Origin: Bemisia tabaci
Taxonomy: Eukaryota > Arthropoda > Insecta > Hemiptera > Aleyrodidae
Assembly (NCBI RefSeq): GCF_918797505.1
Contig: NC_092800.1
Coordinates: 24,505,577-24,569,576, forward strand
Direction: 5' to 3'
Length of the DNA stretch: 64,000 nucleotides
Shown here: positions 32,441-44,850 of the stretch, one piece after another
How positions within the stretch are numbered: position 1 is the first letter of the stretch
How the letters are laid out: every line of letters starts with the position of its first letter
The notes under the pieces: generated by a model
The model's input: only the letters and a program-made list of their open reading frames with translations
Told to the model about the DNA's origin: nothing
The model's database searches: none
Program-made: the position numbers and the translations under genes

Positions 32441-32600
32441 TTTCCTTTTTGAGAGAGGTCTCCCCGTTGACTGTTCCCAATTCTACCTTCTATCATATGT
32501 GCATTCTCGCAAGATCCGTCCTTCCTCACCCCGCCGCGCGTTGATCGTTTCCACGCCGCGCCTCTTTTGGGCAGCGTTTAGCGGGACGGGGGAGCCTAGT

Positions 32601-33690
32601 TTAATTCCGGATCCTATGCGGTGGCGGTTTCCGCGATTCGGGATGAAAACTCCTACGTCATCATCTGACATTATTCCTTTTTCGCCACTACATTTTGTTC
32701 GCTTTGGACGTGTTTCTGCACTGAGAAAAAACTCTGGCTGTGGAGGCCGTACTTGCGGGCTATATAGATATACCGTCTGCGTTCCGAGCTCAAATGCCGA
32801 AATTTCCGGGCGTAACAACCGGAGTAATAGAAGATACAGCTTCAGCACCCGGAACTTGCGGCCCCTGAGCCCGGAACGGGCGGTATGTTTAAATGGCCCG
32901 TAACTGTTTTCTTCAGCGTTGGATTAATTCCGGATCCTGTGGTGGAGGTTTTCGCGTTTCGGGATGACAACTCCTACGTCACCATCTGACATTATTCCTT
33001 TTTCGCTACTACATTTTGTTCACTTGGGACGTATTTCTGCACTGAAAAAAAAACTCTGGCTGTGAAGGCCGTACTTACGGGCTGTATAGATATACCGTCC
33101 GCGTTCCGGGCTCAAATGCCGAAAGTTCCGGGCGTAACACCCGGAGCAATCGGAGCTACAGCTTCAGCACCCGGAACTTTCGGCCTCTGAGCCCGGGACG
33201 GGCGGTATGTCTAAATGGCCCGTAACTGTTTTCATCAGTATTATAGTTTAATTCCGGATCCTGCGGTGGCGGCTTTCGCATTTCGAGATGACAACTCATA
33301 CATCATCATCTGACAGTATCCCTTTTTCGCTGCTACATTTTGTTCGCTTGGACGTATTTCTGCACTGAAAAAAAAACTCCGGCCATGGATGCCGTACTTA
33401 CGGGCCATATAGACATACCGTTCGCGCTCCGAGCTCAAATGTCGAAAGTTCCGGGAGTAACACCCGGAACAATGGGAGCTACAGCTTCAGGATCCGGAAC
33501 TTTCGGCCTCTGAGCCCGGAACAGGCGGTATGTCTTAATGGCCCCTAACTGTTTTCTTCAGCGTTAGATTAATTCCGGATCCTGCGGTGGCGGTTTTCGC
33601 GTTTCAGGATGACATAACTCCTACGTCATCATCTGACATTATTCCTTTTTCGCTCCTACATTTTGTTTGCTTGGACGTATTTCTGCTGAA
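32601..33690. repeat. Tandem array, four ~314-333-bp units
   Basis: TTAATTCCGGATCCT starts units at 32601, 32934, 33248 and 33569. Units 1-3 are full and unit 4 is partial. Each full unit includes CACTGA(A/G)AAAAAACTC, an internal foldback (GGGCTCAAATGCCGAAAG against CTTTCGGCCTCTGAGCCC) and CTGTTTTCTTCAGCG, so a CACTG-type element is embedded in every unit. Frames read across it (for example the 134-codon one at 32499) are repeat-derived. Confidence 0.9.
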
Positions 33691-34044
33691 CGGAACCATG
33701 GACAGCGGACTGATTGTTGAAATTGATAGACAAAGCGATAGACAAAGAGGGCGTACGGAGTTTGGAGCGATCCTATTGGTTGAAATTGGTAGTTGTCATC
33801 GACTGAGAGATGGACTAACTATAGGGCCTCTCGTGGGTTGCCGTTAGTTAGTCTATTATCTACCTCCTTTGAGCATTGCAACCATTCGCTTCCACCAATG
33901 GGATCCCTCCATATACCTTTTGTCTTCTTTGTCTATAGTTTTGTACATCAATTTCAAGAAATCAGCCCGGTGGGAAAGAAAGGGGTGCTCGATAATTCTC
34001 GTATCGTAAGAATGATTCGGCAAAATTAGTGCTTCTTTAGTGTA
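33691..34044. other. No gene recognised
   Basis: Spacer after the array. GATAGACAAAGCGATAGACAAAG is a small direct repeat at 33726. Confidence 0.35.
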
Positions 34045-34290
34045 TTATCAGTTTTTGGTGGAAAATTTGCACCATTTGTCAACGCTGCCGTGGTGCTACA
34101 CGACTCATCCGAATTTGGAAGATTTTATGATGAACTCGATTATAAATGCAACGTAGAAAACCTTTGAAAACTAACAATCGCAGCTATGCGTTAAGCTGAA
34201 GAAAGCCAGAGCGCCTGCAATTGTTTGTGTATGCAACCCGGACATCCTGAGAACACGAATAGTTGCATCCATATCTAGCCATGTAAATAG
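34045..34290. repeat. Diverged dispersed repeat (partner of 555-790)
   Basis: GGAAAATTTGCACCATTTGT, AACAATCGCAGCTATGCG and AACACGAATAGTTGCATCC occur in the same order as at 555-790. Confidence 0.6.
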
Positions 34291-34874
34291 CCGAATCGCC
34301 TTCAGTTTTTCCCGCTTCTGATAGCAAAAAGTGTCCACGTTGCAAGCATACGTCATCGTTGTATGAGGAGATAACGGTTTGAGTATTTAATTAAATTAAA
34401 AAAAGAAATGGGTGAACTAATGGTAAAGATAAAAATAAAATGGAAACAATTCATACGGCTATTACTTGCCTGGTACATTATAATTCACACCTCCTTTCTC
34501 AAGATACCCCATGTGGTTTACATTGTGATGACCGTATAGAAGTAGTCTGGCAGTATAGCTTAATAATTAATTCCTTCAAGGGATTAAAATAATTTGCCAC
34601 TGCAAAAAGTGCAAGATGCGGAAGAAAAAGTTTCATGATTTTGACAATCTTTGAGGCATGTATGAACCTCTCTTAAAAATTACAAAACTCGCAAAATATT
34701 ATCTTTTATATTTTATGTTTACCGTTATGGTGTATCATTGTGATCCCTCTCGATAATTCATTTCCAAAGTTTTACTACTGAACTTAACTATTGGTTTGCA
34801 AAAATTGTCTTTTTTATGATTTTATGCTGAAGATCTCCTTCTCCTTGTACCTCCCTTTATCACATTTTAAACCA
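34291..34874. other. No gene recognised
   Basis: AT-rich spacer without identifiable elements. Confidence 0.4.
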
Positions 34875-35815
34875 CCCTGGTAAAAATTGACGATAAGAGC
34901 TGCGTTGCAAAATACCATAGGAATGCTTATAGCCGGCTGAAGAAGGCTACAGAAAATCATATAGCTGGCTGTAGAATGCGGAGAAAACCATACGCCCGGG
35001 CTATACGAAGCGATAAAAAATTATGCAGCCGGGCTATAGTTCCTATCGCCGGGCTTTACACTTTATCGCCTGGCTGTTGCTTTTTCGCCATCGATTATGA
35101 GAGGCTATAAGAAATCGTGTAGAAATTCGTGTGCTTTGGAAATAATTAAGTTTGATATGGAACCACCTTAATATTTACAAAACACACATTATATTTTCCT
35201 TTAATACATATTTTTTTTCATTAAATGAAAATAAGAATAATGCATACAGGATATCCAAACATTTCAAAATCGGGAGTTGAATAACGCTGACTCCGCCAGA
35301 TTAAATATTAGAGCCGAACACAAAGCGGAGCGGCGACGCACTGGCGCCTACAAACCTAACAGGGATACTTCACGCATTGCGCAACGTGTGAAGTATCCCT
35401 GTTAGGTTTGTAGGCGCCATTGCGCGTTTCGCACTGGCTGCTCGCTTGCCACGGCGCTTGAAGCAACTATTTCACAGCAGAGGTATTGCACAGGATCATA
35501 CACGAAACTGAAGGCGCTCTAATATATTAGTAATGGCAGGCATCCATCAAAAGAACGGAGCTTTCCTCGCAAAAGAAATCAAGATACTACGGCCCAAAAA
35601 GAGAGCAGTATTCCAAGAACTCACTAAGTCCTAGAATCCGTAATTAGTAACGTTTAGCATACACTTTATCGCCTGGCTGTTGCTTAGTCGCCATCGGCTA
35701 TAAAAAGGCTATAAGAAATTGTGTAGCCGGCTATAGAAGCTATTGGAAATCTTACAGCCGGCTGTAGGTCTATGGTATTTTGGAACACAGATTCTACTGC
35801 CAATTTTTACCAGGG
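34875..35815. repeat. 941-bp element with CCCTGGTAAAAATTG ends, containing a nested palindrome
   Basis: The left end CCCTGGTAAAAATTGACG mirrors the right end CCAATTTTTACCAGGG. The subterminal CAAAATACCATAG also pairs. Both flanks are CA. The interior repeats GCCGGCTRTAG in both orientations. The block at about 35300-35470 belongs to family M and looks inserted. Confidence 0.8.
35343..35418. repeat. Perfect-arm hairpin of family M
   Basis: GGCGCCTACAAACCTAACAG and CTGTTAGGTTTGTAGGCGCC are the outer arms. GGGATACTTCACGC pairs further in, around CATTGCGCAAC. The same hairpin with changes lies at 10014-10090. Confidence 0.85.
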
Positions 35816-36709
35816 CAAGTAGGCTTCCCGAGGGAAGGAGTTGCTTGAATGTTTTCTCCCGAATTGCTCAGCGAATTGCCTTTGTATTTCAATGCACCTG
35901 GAAACCTCAAGGGCAAAATCCAAGACATTTTTTTTTTATAATTAAATATTTACCGGAAGAAATTGGCAACATAAGAATGCTTTTACGGCATCCATACTTC
36001 GTACATCAGTTTGATTAGCAAAGATGGCGTCATCCAAAGAAGTCGTGTTCCCTTATAATAACAACGGGGTTCAAATAAGGGAGTTAGCCCTCCGAATTTG
36101 ATTACGACTAACATAATCCTACCGGCCCATTCTTTGTTTCATGACCGCTGAGGCCTCAAAATTCATATTGAGGCTCTCATTTGCAAGTCAAAATGTAAGC
36201 GAATAATATGCTGGATCTACATGCATATTCCCATGAAATCTCCAGAGCATGTTCGGTCGCCGAGGTTCCCGCGAGCTGCATGCGATATTCCGCGCAATGA
36301 AATCTAGCACAGGCCTCCGAGCTGCGAAATAGTCACTATCTCGCGGAACTCTTCTCGGATATCACGTATTTCGTCGCTCCTCTAACGTAAGAACGTATCT
36401 TTTTTTCCACATGAGCCCCAGAAAGCATGGTGTCATATGGAAAATAGGTCTCCAGTAGACGATGAGATACGCCCTTACGACAGAGGAGCCAACCGGAATC
36501 AGCCTGATTGCAAATAAGATGGCCAAATTCTCTAGTGTTTTATTTATTTCACAGAGAGCTAAACTACTTAACTCCTTTAAACACTCTGTTTTACCCTGAA
36601 TTATAAAAATTTAACTCACATTTCCATTTTTTCTCTTTTTCTTTTTGTTTTTTGCATAGTCTTATGTTGAAGAATTAAAACAGCATACAAAATTGAGAAA
36701 CTATAGTTA
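35816..36709. other. No gene recognised
   Basis: A family B fragment (GAAGAAATTGGCAACATAAG) lies at about 35957. 36240-36380 is slightly GC-richer and looks single-copy. Nothing else supported. Confidence 0.35.
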
Positions 36710-37087
36710 GGGGCCGTCCACAAATTACGTAAGGCACTTAGGGCGGGGCGGGGGGGGTCAAGGGGTACCTTACGGGAGGGGGGGGGGGGGTTAAGTGCTG
36801 CCTTACGAAAGCCGAACGCTTTTAGAGGCTTTTTAGACGCTTTTTAGATTTTTAATATTTGTTTGTCAAAATTTTAATTTTTTAATTTTGGATTTTTATT
36901 TCTTCCAAATTCCGTTAATTTAAATACTGCCGAGACCAAATTTCGTTTTTTTCTAGACGTTTAATGTTTTCTTGTTAACGTAATTATTTAGGGGGAGGGG
37001 GTCCAGGCTAGCCTTACGAGCGCCTTACGGGGGGAGGGGGGCTCTAAAAATCGGAAAAAGTGCCTTACGTAATTTGTGGACGGCCCA
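36710..37087. mobile_element. Harbinger-like MITE with TTA duplication
   Basis: A 378-bp element. GGGGCCGTCCACAAATTACG at the left is mirrored at the right (CGTAATTTGTGGACGGCCC), and TTA flanks both sides (36707-36709, 37088-37090). G-rich runs lie just inside each end. A TTA duplication and GG-start TIR fit PIF/Harbinger, but the assignment is by end structure only. Confidence 0.8.
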
Positions 37088-37090
37088 TTA

Positions 37091-38001
37091 GGCTGATTCA
37101 AGTCAAATACTTGCACATATCGTAAAGATCTCTGCCTACCTGTTACACTAGTAGTAACAGTAGTAAACTAGAGATAGGATAGCATTCAAAAAACGATTGT
37201 ATATATTTAGGCTGTAAGTTATTACTTTAAAAGCTTCAAAAACCAAGGGACATGGTAAAGTTTCTGTCAATATCTGGTTAGATTTAACCTGAGGGAATAA
37301 GTTCCAGATGGTTCAGTCTGCAAATCCGTTGTTGACACACCAGAGCACACTTTTTTTGGCAGTAAGAAAGAGAAAAGTATTTGTACGGGTGAGCTTGGAA
37401 TTTACCTGAAACAAACAATAAAAAAGAGAATATAGTAGACATGATGTTGGTGGATAAGTAGAACTCTGTCATGCTAAGAAAAAACGTCGTATGAAAATTT
37501 GAGAATTGCCAAATTTCTTCCGATTAAATTTTTATTTTTGAGGAGAGCTATGAATATTTTATCTTGGATTTTTTAGATAATTAGATCTAATTTCGACGAT
37601 AATTCTCTGAAAAATTGAACGGAAAATCTTCACGAAATTTCCCGAAATTTCGCACTTAATCAATCAAAGTTAATGAAGTTGGATCAATTTTTCGGTAAAA
37701 TCAGCTAAAATTACCCCTGCGACGACTCAGTTTTTCAAGAAATTTCCCCAGAGGTCCCCCAAAACTCCCTTTCATGAGGTATCCAGGTATCCTTCTGTTT
37801 CCCACGAATAGTTCCTAGTTCCGCCATTGGCAAGTTCACCAATTTTCTTTTCTGAGGAAAGCTATCAACATTTGAAAACATAGGTAAAAATATCACGAAT
37901 GCATCCAGCTTATTGTCCGGAGAAACAAAGACAAAATATTGATCTCCAACTTATATGTCCGCAATTTAGAAACTTAGTGGAGTATCCTGGGTGCACTACT
38001 C
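37091..38001. other. No gene recognised
   Basis: It holds one family B left-end fragment (CTGTCATGCTAAGAAAAAAC) at 37466-37530. The rest is unmatched spacer. Confidence 0.4.
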
Positions 38002-38424
38002 CGCCGTGCTAAGGAAGAACGCCGTATGAATCTTCAGGCGTTGCCAAATTTATCCTTTGATAAAACACGAATTCCCTGGTAAACTTATGAATATTTTTCA
38101 AGATTGTTCTTCAAATTACTTAATGTTTATAAAAACAATGTTACAAACAATGTTATGTTATTAATGTTTTGTGTGTTGTGTTATTTAATGTTTATGTGTT
38201 TTTAATGTTTATTTATTTTATGGTGATTATTTTTAACAAGAATCCCCTGGTTAACTTATGAATATTTTTCTTCCAATTTTTCAGATAATTTAGTTCGCGA
38301 TTTTACCTAAAGATTCTGAAAATTTTAAGAAAAATAGGCGTTACTCTCCAGAAAAATAGAAATTTTATCGAAGGAAATTCGGCAACTCTCCAATGTTCAT
38401 ACGGCGTTCTTCCTTAGCACGGCA
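38002..38424. repeat. Family B MITE with internal AT-rich expansion
   Basis: The ends CGCCGTGCTAAGGAAGAACG and GTTCTTCCTTAGCACGGC are inverted. The copy is 423 bp rather than about 250 because of repeated TTAATGTTTRTGTGTT-like words at 38110-38230. Confidence 0.8.
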
Positions 38425-38588
38425 CTACTTTTGTGCTCAAAAGTTCTTTTTATACGCAGAATCGGCAGAATCTGTGCGCCCATTGACGCAAGACCTCCAA
38501 AATTACGGATCTGCGTTTATGCTTCGATTGACCCTGTGTTCAATATGACAACATTAATGGATAAAAATTCTACTTTCGAGATTCAATG

Positions 38589-38611
38589 TTTTTTTTTTTT
38601 TTTTTTTTTTT
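38589..38611. repeat. Poly-T tract (23)
   Basis: Homopolymer run in AT-rich spacer. Confidence 0.9.
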
Positions 38612-39511
38612 CGAAATTTTTAATAATATAACTTTAGAAATGGATCCTTACAGGGGATTCTAATGATTTGCCAATGCAGGAAGTTCAAGGAAAAAATTCT
38701 ATGATTTAGACAAGCTGTATCGGATAGATGCGAACCTACCTTAAAATTTACACAACTCGCACTATATATTCCGTCGTATTCTGTATTGTTTGTAGGGGCA
38801 AATCCTTGCAATACCTTGCAAGGATCCATTTTAAAAGTTACACTTCCGAGTTATACTCAAGGGAGGCAAAAATTCTTGTTTTTTATAATATATAATTAAG
38901 GATATACTTGAGGCTCCCTAAATCACAACGAGAAAAAAATCGGACCCACCGAGGGAAAGAGTTTTTTCAGGCAAGACTATGAATAAGACCCTGAGAACAA
39001 GGCCGTAAGCTGGTATATGTTTTTTATGCTCAGTTTGGCATCACAGGACGTGCTCTGTCTCTTTGAATGATGTCTCAGCGGTCGCGGATGCTCACTTCCC
39101 CGCCCACTTAACCACCTCTGCCTCCGAACCCCAGCACCCCCTTAACCACCCCCTTAAACTGCAGAAACCCTCCCACCTCAAGAGCGAAGCACACAATCAC
39201 GGGGCCACTGATTAATTTTAGGCATCAGAATGCTAATCACTGACTTCGCCGAGTTTTATAACCACGTGCGTGTCGTGTACATTCCCGATCAAAGTTGGGC
39301 AGGATTTGACAGTAGGGATCCAACTTGAATTCGGTGTTTTCAAATCCGTGCAACTTCTTCTTTGCTTTAAAACATATTGAATGTATGTACAGCAAACTTA
39401 TTTACATGATCGTTTTCCTTTGAAAATAGCAATTTTTGGGTAGGACAACAAAAATTAGTTACTATTTTAGGCATTATTTTTAGATAAATATGAAAATGTA
39501 AGACTTTTCAA
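38612..39511. other. No gene recognised; ends in a degraded family L relic
   Basis: 39310-39511 contains AATTCGGTGTTTTCAAA, CAACTTCTTCTTTGC and ATAAATATGAAAATGT in family L order. The 619-bp foldback is inserted at its right side. Confidence 0.45.
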
Positions 39512-40130
39512 AATGGGCCTGTTGCAAACTTTTGCTAGAGCAGAATGGAGAGTTGTTTCCTGTAGATAATGCCTCAAAAATCATGATGAGCGCATCGGCA
39601 AAGTCTGAAATGCACTCATAAATTCACAATCTGCGTAAGAAATTTGCGTTATTTTGAGCTTCCCGCTTCAAAAACGATACTACTGCACAGGTGAACATTT
39701 TGTTAGAGGAGTCGCTCCATCGTCGGCAATATTCATCATGGCCGACGCTTGCGCAGTTCCTCGCGTAATTCGAGGAGAGTTCAAGGTCAATTAAGGCGAG
39801 CGAGGAAAATATGAACGTAAACACGCCGATTGTTATCTGGTTTAATCCTGTTCAGGTGTTATCTTGTCCCATCACACGTGTTTTGGCGGACTGGCGTCGG
39901 CCATGATGAGTATTGCCGCCAATGGAACGACTCCTCTAACAAAATGTTCACCTGTGCCGTAGTATCGTCTTCGAAGCGGGAAGCTCAAAAAACCGCAAAT
40001 TTCTTACGCAGATTGTGAAGTTATGAGTGGATTTCAGACTTTGCCGATGCGCTCATCGTGATTTATGAGGCATTATCTGTAAGAAACAACTCTTAGTTTT
40101 GCTCTAGCAAAAGTTTGCAACAGGCTCATT
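39512..40130. repeat. 619-bp foldback element, copy 2
   Basis: Same length and nearly the same sequence as 19523-20141, with one change in the right end (GGCTCATT instead of GGCCCATT). Arms pair along most of their length. Confidence 0.9.
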
Positions 40131-42981
40131 GTTATCTAGTTGATTCCTTAATTCTTTTTAAATACAAACCAATTATTATCAAGGGTGGAGCCACTGTCCT
40201 CACGGAGACGAACCGTCGCTCTATTGATCAATTATCATTCAATCAACTATCAAAATAACACGGAGTAACACCAAACACGAAAATTTTTAACTGCGTGCAT
40301 CATTCTCGCGATTTCTGTAGAACCGTCTGAAAATGTATATTTAGCTTATTAATAATGTATTCGGCGCACGCTGATGAAAATATGCGTGTTCTTACGTTCT
40401 TTTTGGTTATTATAGGAAGTGAAACAAAAAACCAACAAAAATTTCATGTTGGTTTTGGTGCAGTTTCCGGTAAACTATGCAGAAGACGATGGAGAGACTG
40501 GCCAAATGCGTTCCTCCGATTGACCAGTTGGTATAGTTGACCAAGTTGGCATTGACCACTCGGTTCTTATTGGATTTCTTCAAAAACACTAGCTGGCATT
40601 TTCTCTTCAAATGTCAACCAAAAACTAGTGTACTTTTTTGTTTTACTTCCCGTATTGACCAAACTTCTGTGTTGAAATTTCTTCCGGTGCAAGTGGGCAA
40701 CCTCCGTCCTTTGTCTTTTATAATCATGCTATTTGAGTCCGCACAACTTATTATGAGCCTTTGGGTTAAATGTTAAAATTAAACAGAGTATGCATAAAAG
40801 CCGCCCCCTCGGCGCTCTCTGGTGCTCTACAACTCCTGACGCCCCCTATCCTCCCAAAGCCTTTCAGGGAGCTGGCGTTTTCTCATTTCTTGTTGAACCC
40901 CTTACCACCACCCCTTCACTTTGCGCTCCCTTTGTCTCTTCTCGGAGGCAACCCAATCAAACGTCTTCCTCAGCAGCCTTTCTTTCGTTTTTCTATACAT
41001 GGCCGTACCGGATTAGCAGTTCGATCATGAACTCGGGAGAGTTTTGTTAGAATTAAAGGGTCATGGACTAAGGCAAGGACTTCGCTTTTCCCATCGACAC
41101 AAAATATAAGAAATTTATTTTCTGAAACCTCAAACATTCGATCTAGATGTCGCGGGCAAATAGTAAATCAGGCATTTTGTCAAATGCCTAGGCAAATAGT
41201 CAAATATTCGTACTTAGATTGAGATTTTGATTCTTTACCCTAATTTTAGACACAATTAAATAATTTATTTCTCCGGTAAGAAAAAATTCTCTGTAAAAAT
41301 ATGCAGCGTACAACAGTTTTTTAAACGATTCTAAGATCCTGAATGTACATTTATCATGAAAGTTTGAGCACGTCATAAAACATAGACTTTTTAAAATTTT
41401 AACATTTAAACGTATTAAAGGCGTGTAAAAAGTAAGGGATAAGGAGATTTCGCAGATTTGAAGAGTTATTTTTCCCAAAATATTGAAAACTCGTGAATTT
41501 CTCGCCATAAATTTACAGAATTCGTGTAAACTGTCAAAATTGGACAGCCAGCCTAGGCATTTGATAAAATGCCTAATTTGAAATCGCCTTCGACACAAAT
41601 AAAAATTGGGTCATGAGAAATAACTGTGTAAGAATCAATCATGAGCATTCGTTCTCAGCAGTTGTGTTCATCTTGCTAAGCTTAGCACTAGCCTATACAT
41701 TATTACTTTTATACCTTACATTAGCTAGGTACTCGTAGTTTATTTTTTGCCTAAAAATAAAGTTCCCCGTAAAAGCAGCAGATATGGTCTTTTTTAAAAA
41801 ATATCACTGTATCTCGCTGACATTTCCTTCAAATTTCAGTTTCTAAAGCTCATTTTTCAAAGAGGGAATCGGACTCTCTCTATAATAAATTCCTGGACTG
41901 CATCCTATTCGCTGCACTGACATTGAGACGCACAGCTTTGAAATTTCGAACGCAATTTCCTCAAAACTTAAAAATGCGACATTCGCTGATGTTACTTATA
42001 AGGCTTCATACATCATTTAACACTTTTTCACACTGACAACTCAAAGTACATTTTTTCTATTATCTCTTTGGTACTATTTCTGACAACTCTAAAAATACTT
42101 TGACACATCCTGCGAAGTTTTTCTTGTTACAGGCAAACGAAAGAAATTCAGCTCATATAACAGAAAAATAAAGATTTAGATATCCGTATCAAAATTTCCT
42201 CACCTGAAAGTAATTACTGTAGACATTGGTGGGAGCGGAAGCTCTTTCGTTCTCTTATTGACATTTTATGTGACCATCTTCACATACAAAACCTCAAGGC
42301 ATGCAATTCAATATAAATGAACCATAAGGGTGGCGGAATTTATGTATTTATGATGGAAGTGGCTGCTCTAAGAGAGTTACCGACTTGAACCGCGTCCAAG
42401 TGGCCTCTGCCCTAACGGCGTCCATAGTGTTCCTCATGCAGAGAAAAAACGTGGACATCGGCCAATTTTTTTTCTTTTAAATGAAAGTACAGCTACAGTA
42501 TGTGATTCTAACGTACGTCAAAACATGGTACATGCTTACTATAGGTTTTGGTAGTGCACTTTTTTATTGTAATGCAGTAAATGTGCTTCCGTAGCGTAAC
42601 CGTCCCCGGCAAAAGGGATCACCGACCACGGTGAGAAAAAATTAAAATTTGATGTATTGATGCATCAATGCTCAGAGGAATTTCTTCATAAATTTCAGCA
42701 TAAAGTACACTGAAAAATTGCGAATCGAACAAAAAGCGCAAAGGTTTGAAGTTTGAATACTAATGACCAATTTCAGACATTCTTTTAAAATGCCTGGAAA
42801 ACTATCATGAAGACCCACCACGTTCTGTATTTGTTCTAAAAAAATTGTCCCAACTTTTCAACATTTTCAATGTGAACATTAACGTAACAATTTTCTTTAG
42901 ATTCGACTTCTCAGTATTTTCTTTGTTATTTTTCCTCGTCGTGTGTTTCGTGAAAAATCACCTAAAATACCTATTGATAAC
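40131..42981. other. No gene recognised
   Basis: The longest repeat-poor stretch (about 2.8 kb). A 132-codon minus-strand frame (41200-41598) and two overlapping 86-codon frames near 40770-41050 show no known motif. A Pro- and Leu-rich patch at 40800-40960 is read in both overlapping frames, which argues against real coding. Confidence 0.35.
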
Positions 42982-43120
42982 TGGATTACATTTTGCAATA
43001 AGGAATTACTATCTCTGGCTCTTCCATAAAAGCATGTATCTGCATTGGGAAACCAGTGGCATATATGGTGTTTCTAAAATGAGCCAGAAATAGTGGTTCT
43101 ATATTGCAAAATGTAATCCA
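42982..43120. repeat. Family J MITE, well preserved
   Basis: The ends TGGATTACATTTTGCAATAA and TATTGCAAAATGTAATCCA. Arms continue with CTATCTCTGGCTC and GAGCCAGAAATAG. Confidence 0.85.
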
Positions 43121-43428
43121 ACTAGCCTAAGATTCGTGAGTGTGTGACACGTTCAAGCATTTCTTGAATTTCGAATTCCGCTCCATCAAATCGTCGCTTC
43201 CCGCACAAAGGGACGTAACCCCATTCCAAGATTGCGACATTGACTGAAACAGCTCAATGTTTCACGAGAATATCACTGTGTAATTTATCCCCAAAATTTT
43301 TCAGATTTTTGCTCAAGATCATAAGAAAAATCAGTGAAATGTTAAATTAGAAATCCCTAAGATTCCCCTGGTGAAAATGCAATTTGTGAGGGGTAATTTG
43401 AAAATATTGAAATGTAGTTACGTTTCTT

Positions 43429-43594
43429 CCAGGCGTGGCGTGGATTGCGATACATCGATTTTTATGCCATTTAAACCTATGGGAAAGGATCGATAAATAG
43501 GGTGTTCGCAGCGAACACCTTAATAATCGATTCTTTATCGACAGGTTTAAATGGCATAACAATCGATAAATCGCAAATCACGTTACGCCACTGG
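43429..43594. repeat. ATCGAT-rich palindromic MITE
   Basis: The left CCAGGCGTGGCG and right CGTTACGCCACTGG ends bracket ATGCCATTTAAACCTATG and TTTAAATGGCAT. The centre is GTGTTCGCAGCGAACAC. Confidence 0.8.
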
Positions 43595-43739
43595 TTCCTT
43601 CGTCCAGGAGGCGACGAAATGTCACGTTACAAGATCCTGACCACTACTCACAGTTCGATTTTACAATTTAGTGGTTATTTCGACTTGTTTCGACTATTTA
43701 GCTTAAAGTTCTACATAATTTGAACTATATATTTCAACA

Positions 43740-44110
43740 TTTGAGTTCACGTAGATTCGCATTATTTGTATCGCGGTTTGGCGACGGTGGCCGGAATGAT
43801 GAGTTCGCGTTTCTCACTGTCACAGCACCGCATTCTATAGGGAGGGGAGGGTTCGGTAGCGGGGGAGGGAACTTCCCCTCCCCCGGATTAAATCATCCCC
43901 GTATTTATCACATCATATCTCATTCTAGCACATCATTATCTTCCGCGGGATTTTTTGCCACCCCTCCGCCCCCCGGACCCCATCCATGGGATTGGCCCGT
44001 GAAAGGGGCGGGGCGAGACTATTTAGGATTGTGCACAGCGGAACAGAGCTCTACAACGTTTTCCGCTCACGACCACGTCCGCATCAGCCGGTCGATTATT
44101 TAGCATTGCT
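43740..44110. other. GC-rich single-copy-looking stretch
   Basis: It contains GGAGGGGAGGG, CCCCTCCGCCCCCCGG and GGGGCGGGGCGAG, followed by CAGAGCTCTACAACG. A 127-codon Gly/Pro/Ser-rich frame spans it (43720-44103) but resembles no family. It might be a promoter or untranslated exon; evidence is compositional only. Confidence 0.3.
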
Positions 44111-44260
44111 GAGATGGGGCTTTATCGATCACGATCATTCGATAACATGTATCCATATTCGATAATCGATCCGCACGCAACGGAGCTGCCACTGAGCGAA
44201 CGACCGAATGGAGAGATTTCATCGAAGCGTCCTTCCTCGTTTTGACGTGCTGAGGAAGAT

Positions 44261-44426
44261 CCAGTGGCGTGGCGTGCTCTGCGATACATCGATTGATGTG
44301 TCAATCAAAATTATGGGAAAGGATCGATAAACAGGGATTTTGCAGCAAACTTCTCAAAAATCGATCTTTTACCATACGTTCAAATGGAGGAATATCGATA
44401 ATCGATCATTCACGCCACGCCACTGG
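44261..44426. repeat. ATCGAT-rich palindromic MITE, second copy
   Basis: CCAGTGGCGTGGCGTG at the left mirrors CACGCCACGCCACTGG at the right. Arms include GCGATACATCGATTGAT and GATAATCGATC. Confidence 0.85.
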
Positions 44427-44690
44427 AGAGAACGTAGAACGCCCTATGAGTATTCGAATGTTGCCATTTCCTCTTGAAAAAGTATTTATTTTTGAGAACA
44501 GTTATAAACATTTTTCCGTACAATTTTTCCATAAAATTTTTTAAAAAAAAGGAAAAAAAAGAAAATACATTTATTCGCAATAAGAGTCAGACGCAGTGGG
44601 CCTATTTAAGTGGGTCAGCGCAACGTCGGAAACAAATATCAACTTGGGTACTATGAGACTTGAGGATGCACGATGGAAGCCCAGCACAAA

Positions 44691-44814
44691 TGGACGTATT
44701 TTTGCCAAACGGGACTATGTGCATTATGACGTGAGCTCTGATATGCATGTATTCTTATGGGTCTCAGGGCTCATGTCTTGATGCACATAGTTCCGTTTGG
44801 CAGAAATACGTCCA
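44691..44814. repeat. Family C MITE
   Basis: TGGACGTATTTTTGCCAAAC and GTTCCGTTTGGCAGAAATAC are inverted, with ATTATGACGTGAGC inside. Confidence 0.85.
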
Positions 44815-44850
44815 AATTTCTACGGTTGAACGACCACGATCGCCCAAGAA

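Noticed and set aside
32483..32903. Overlapping frames of 121 and 134 codons
   Set aside because: They run through the tandem array on both strands and are not preserved in the other units.
43720..44103. 127-codon Gly/Pro-rich frame as a gene
   Set aside because: The composition follows the GC-rich DNA. No domain, and overlapping alternatives exist.
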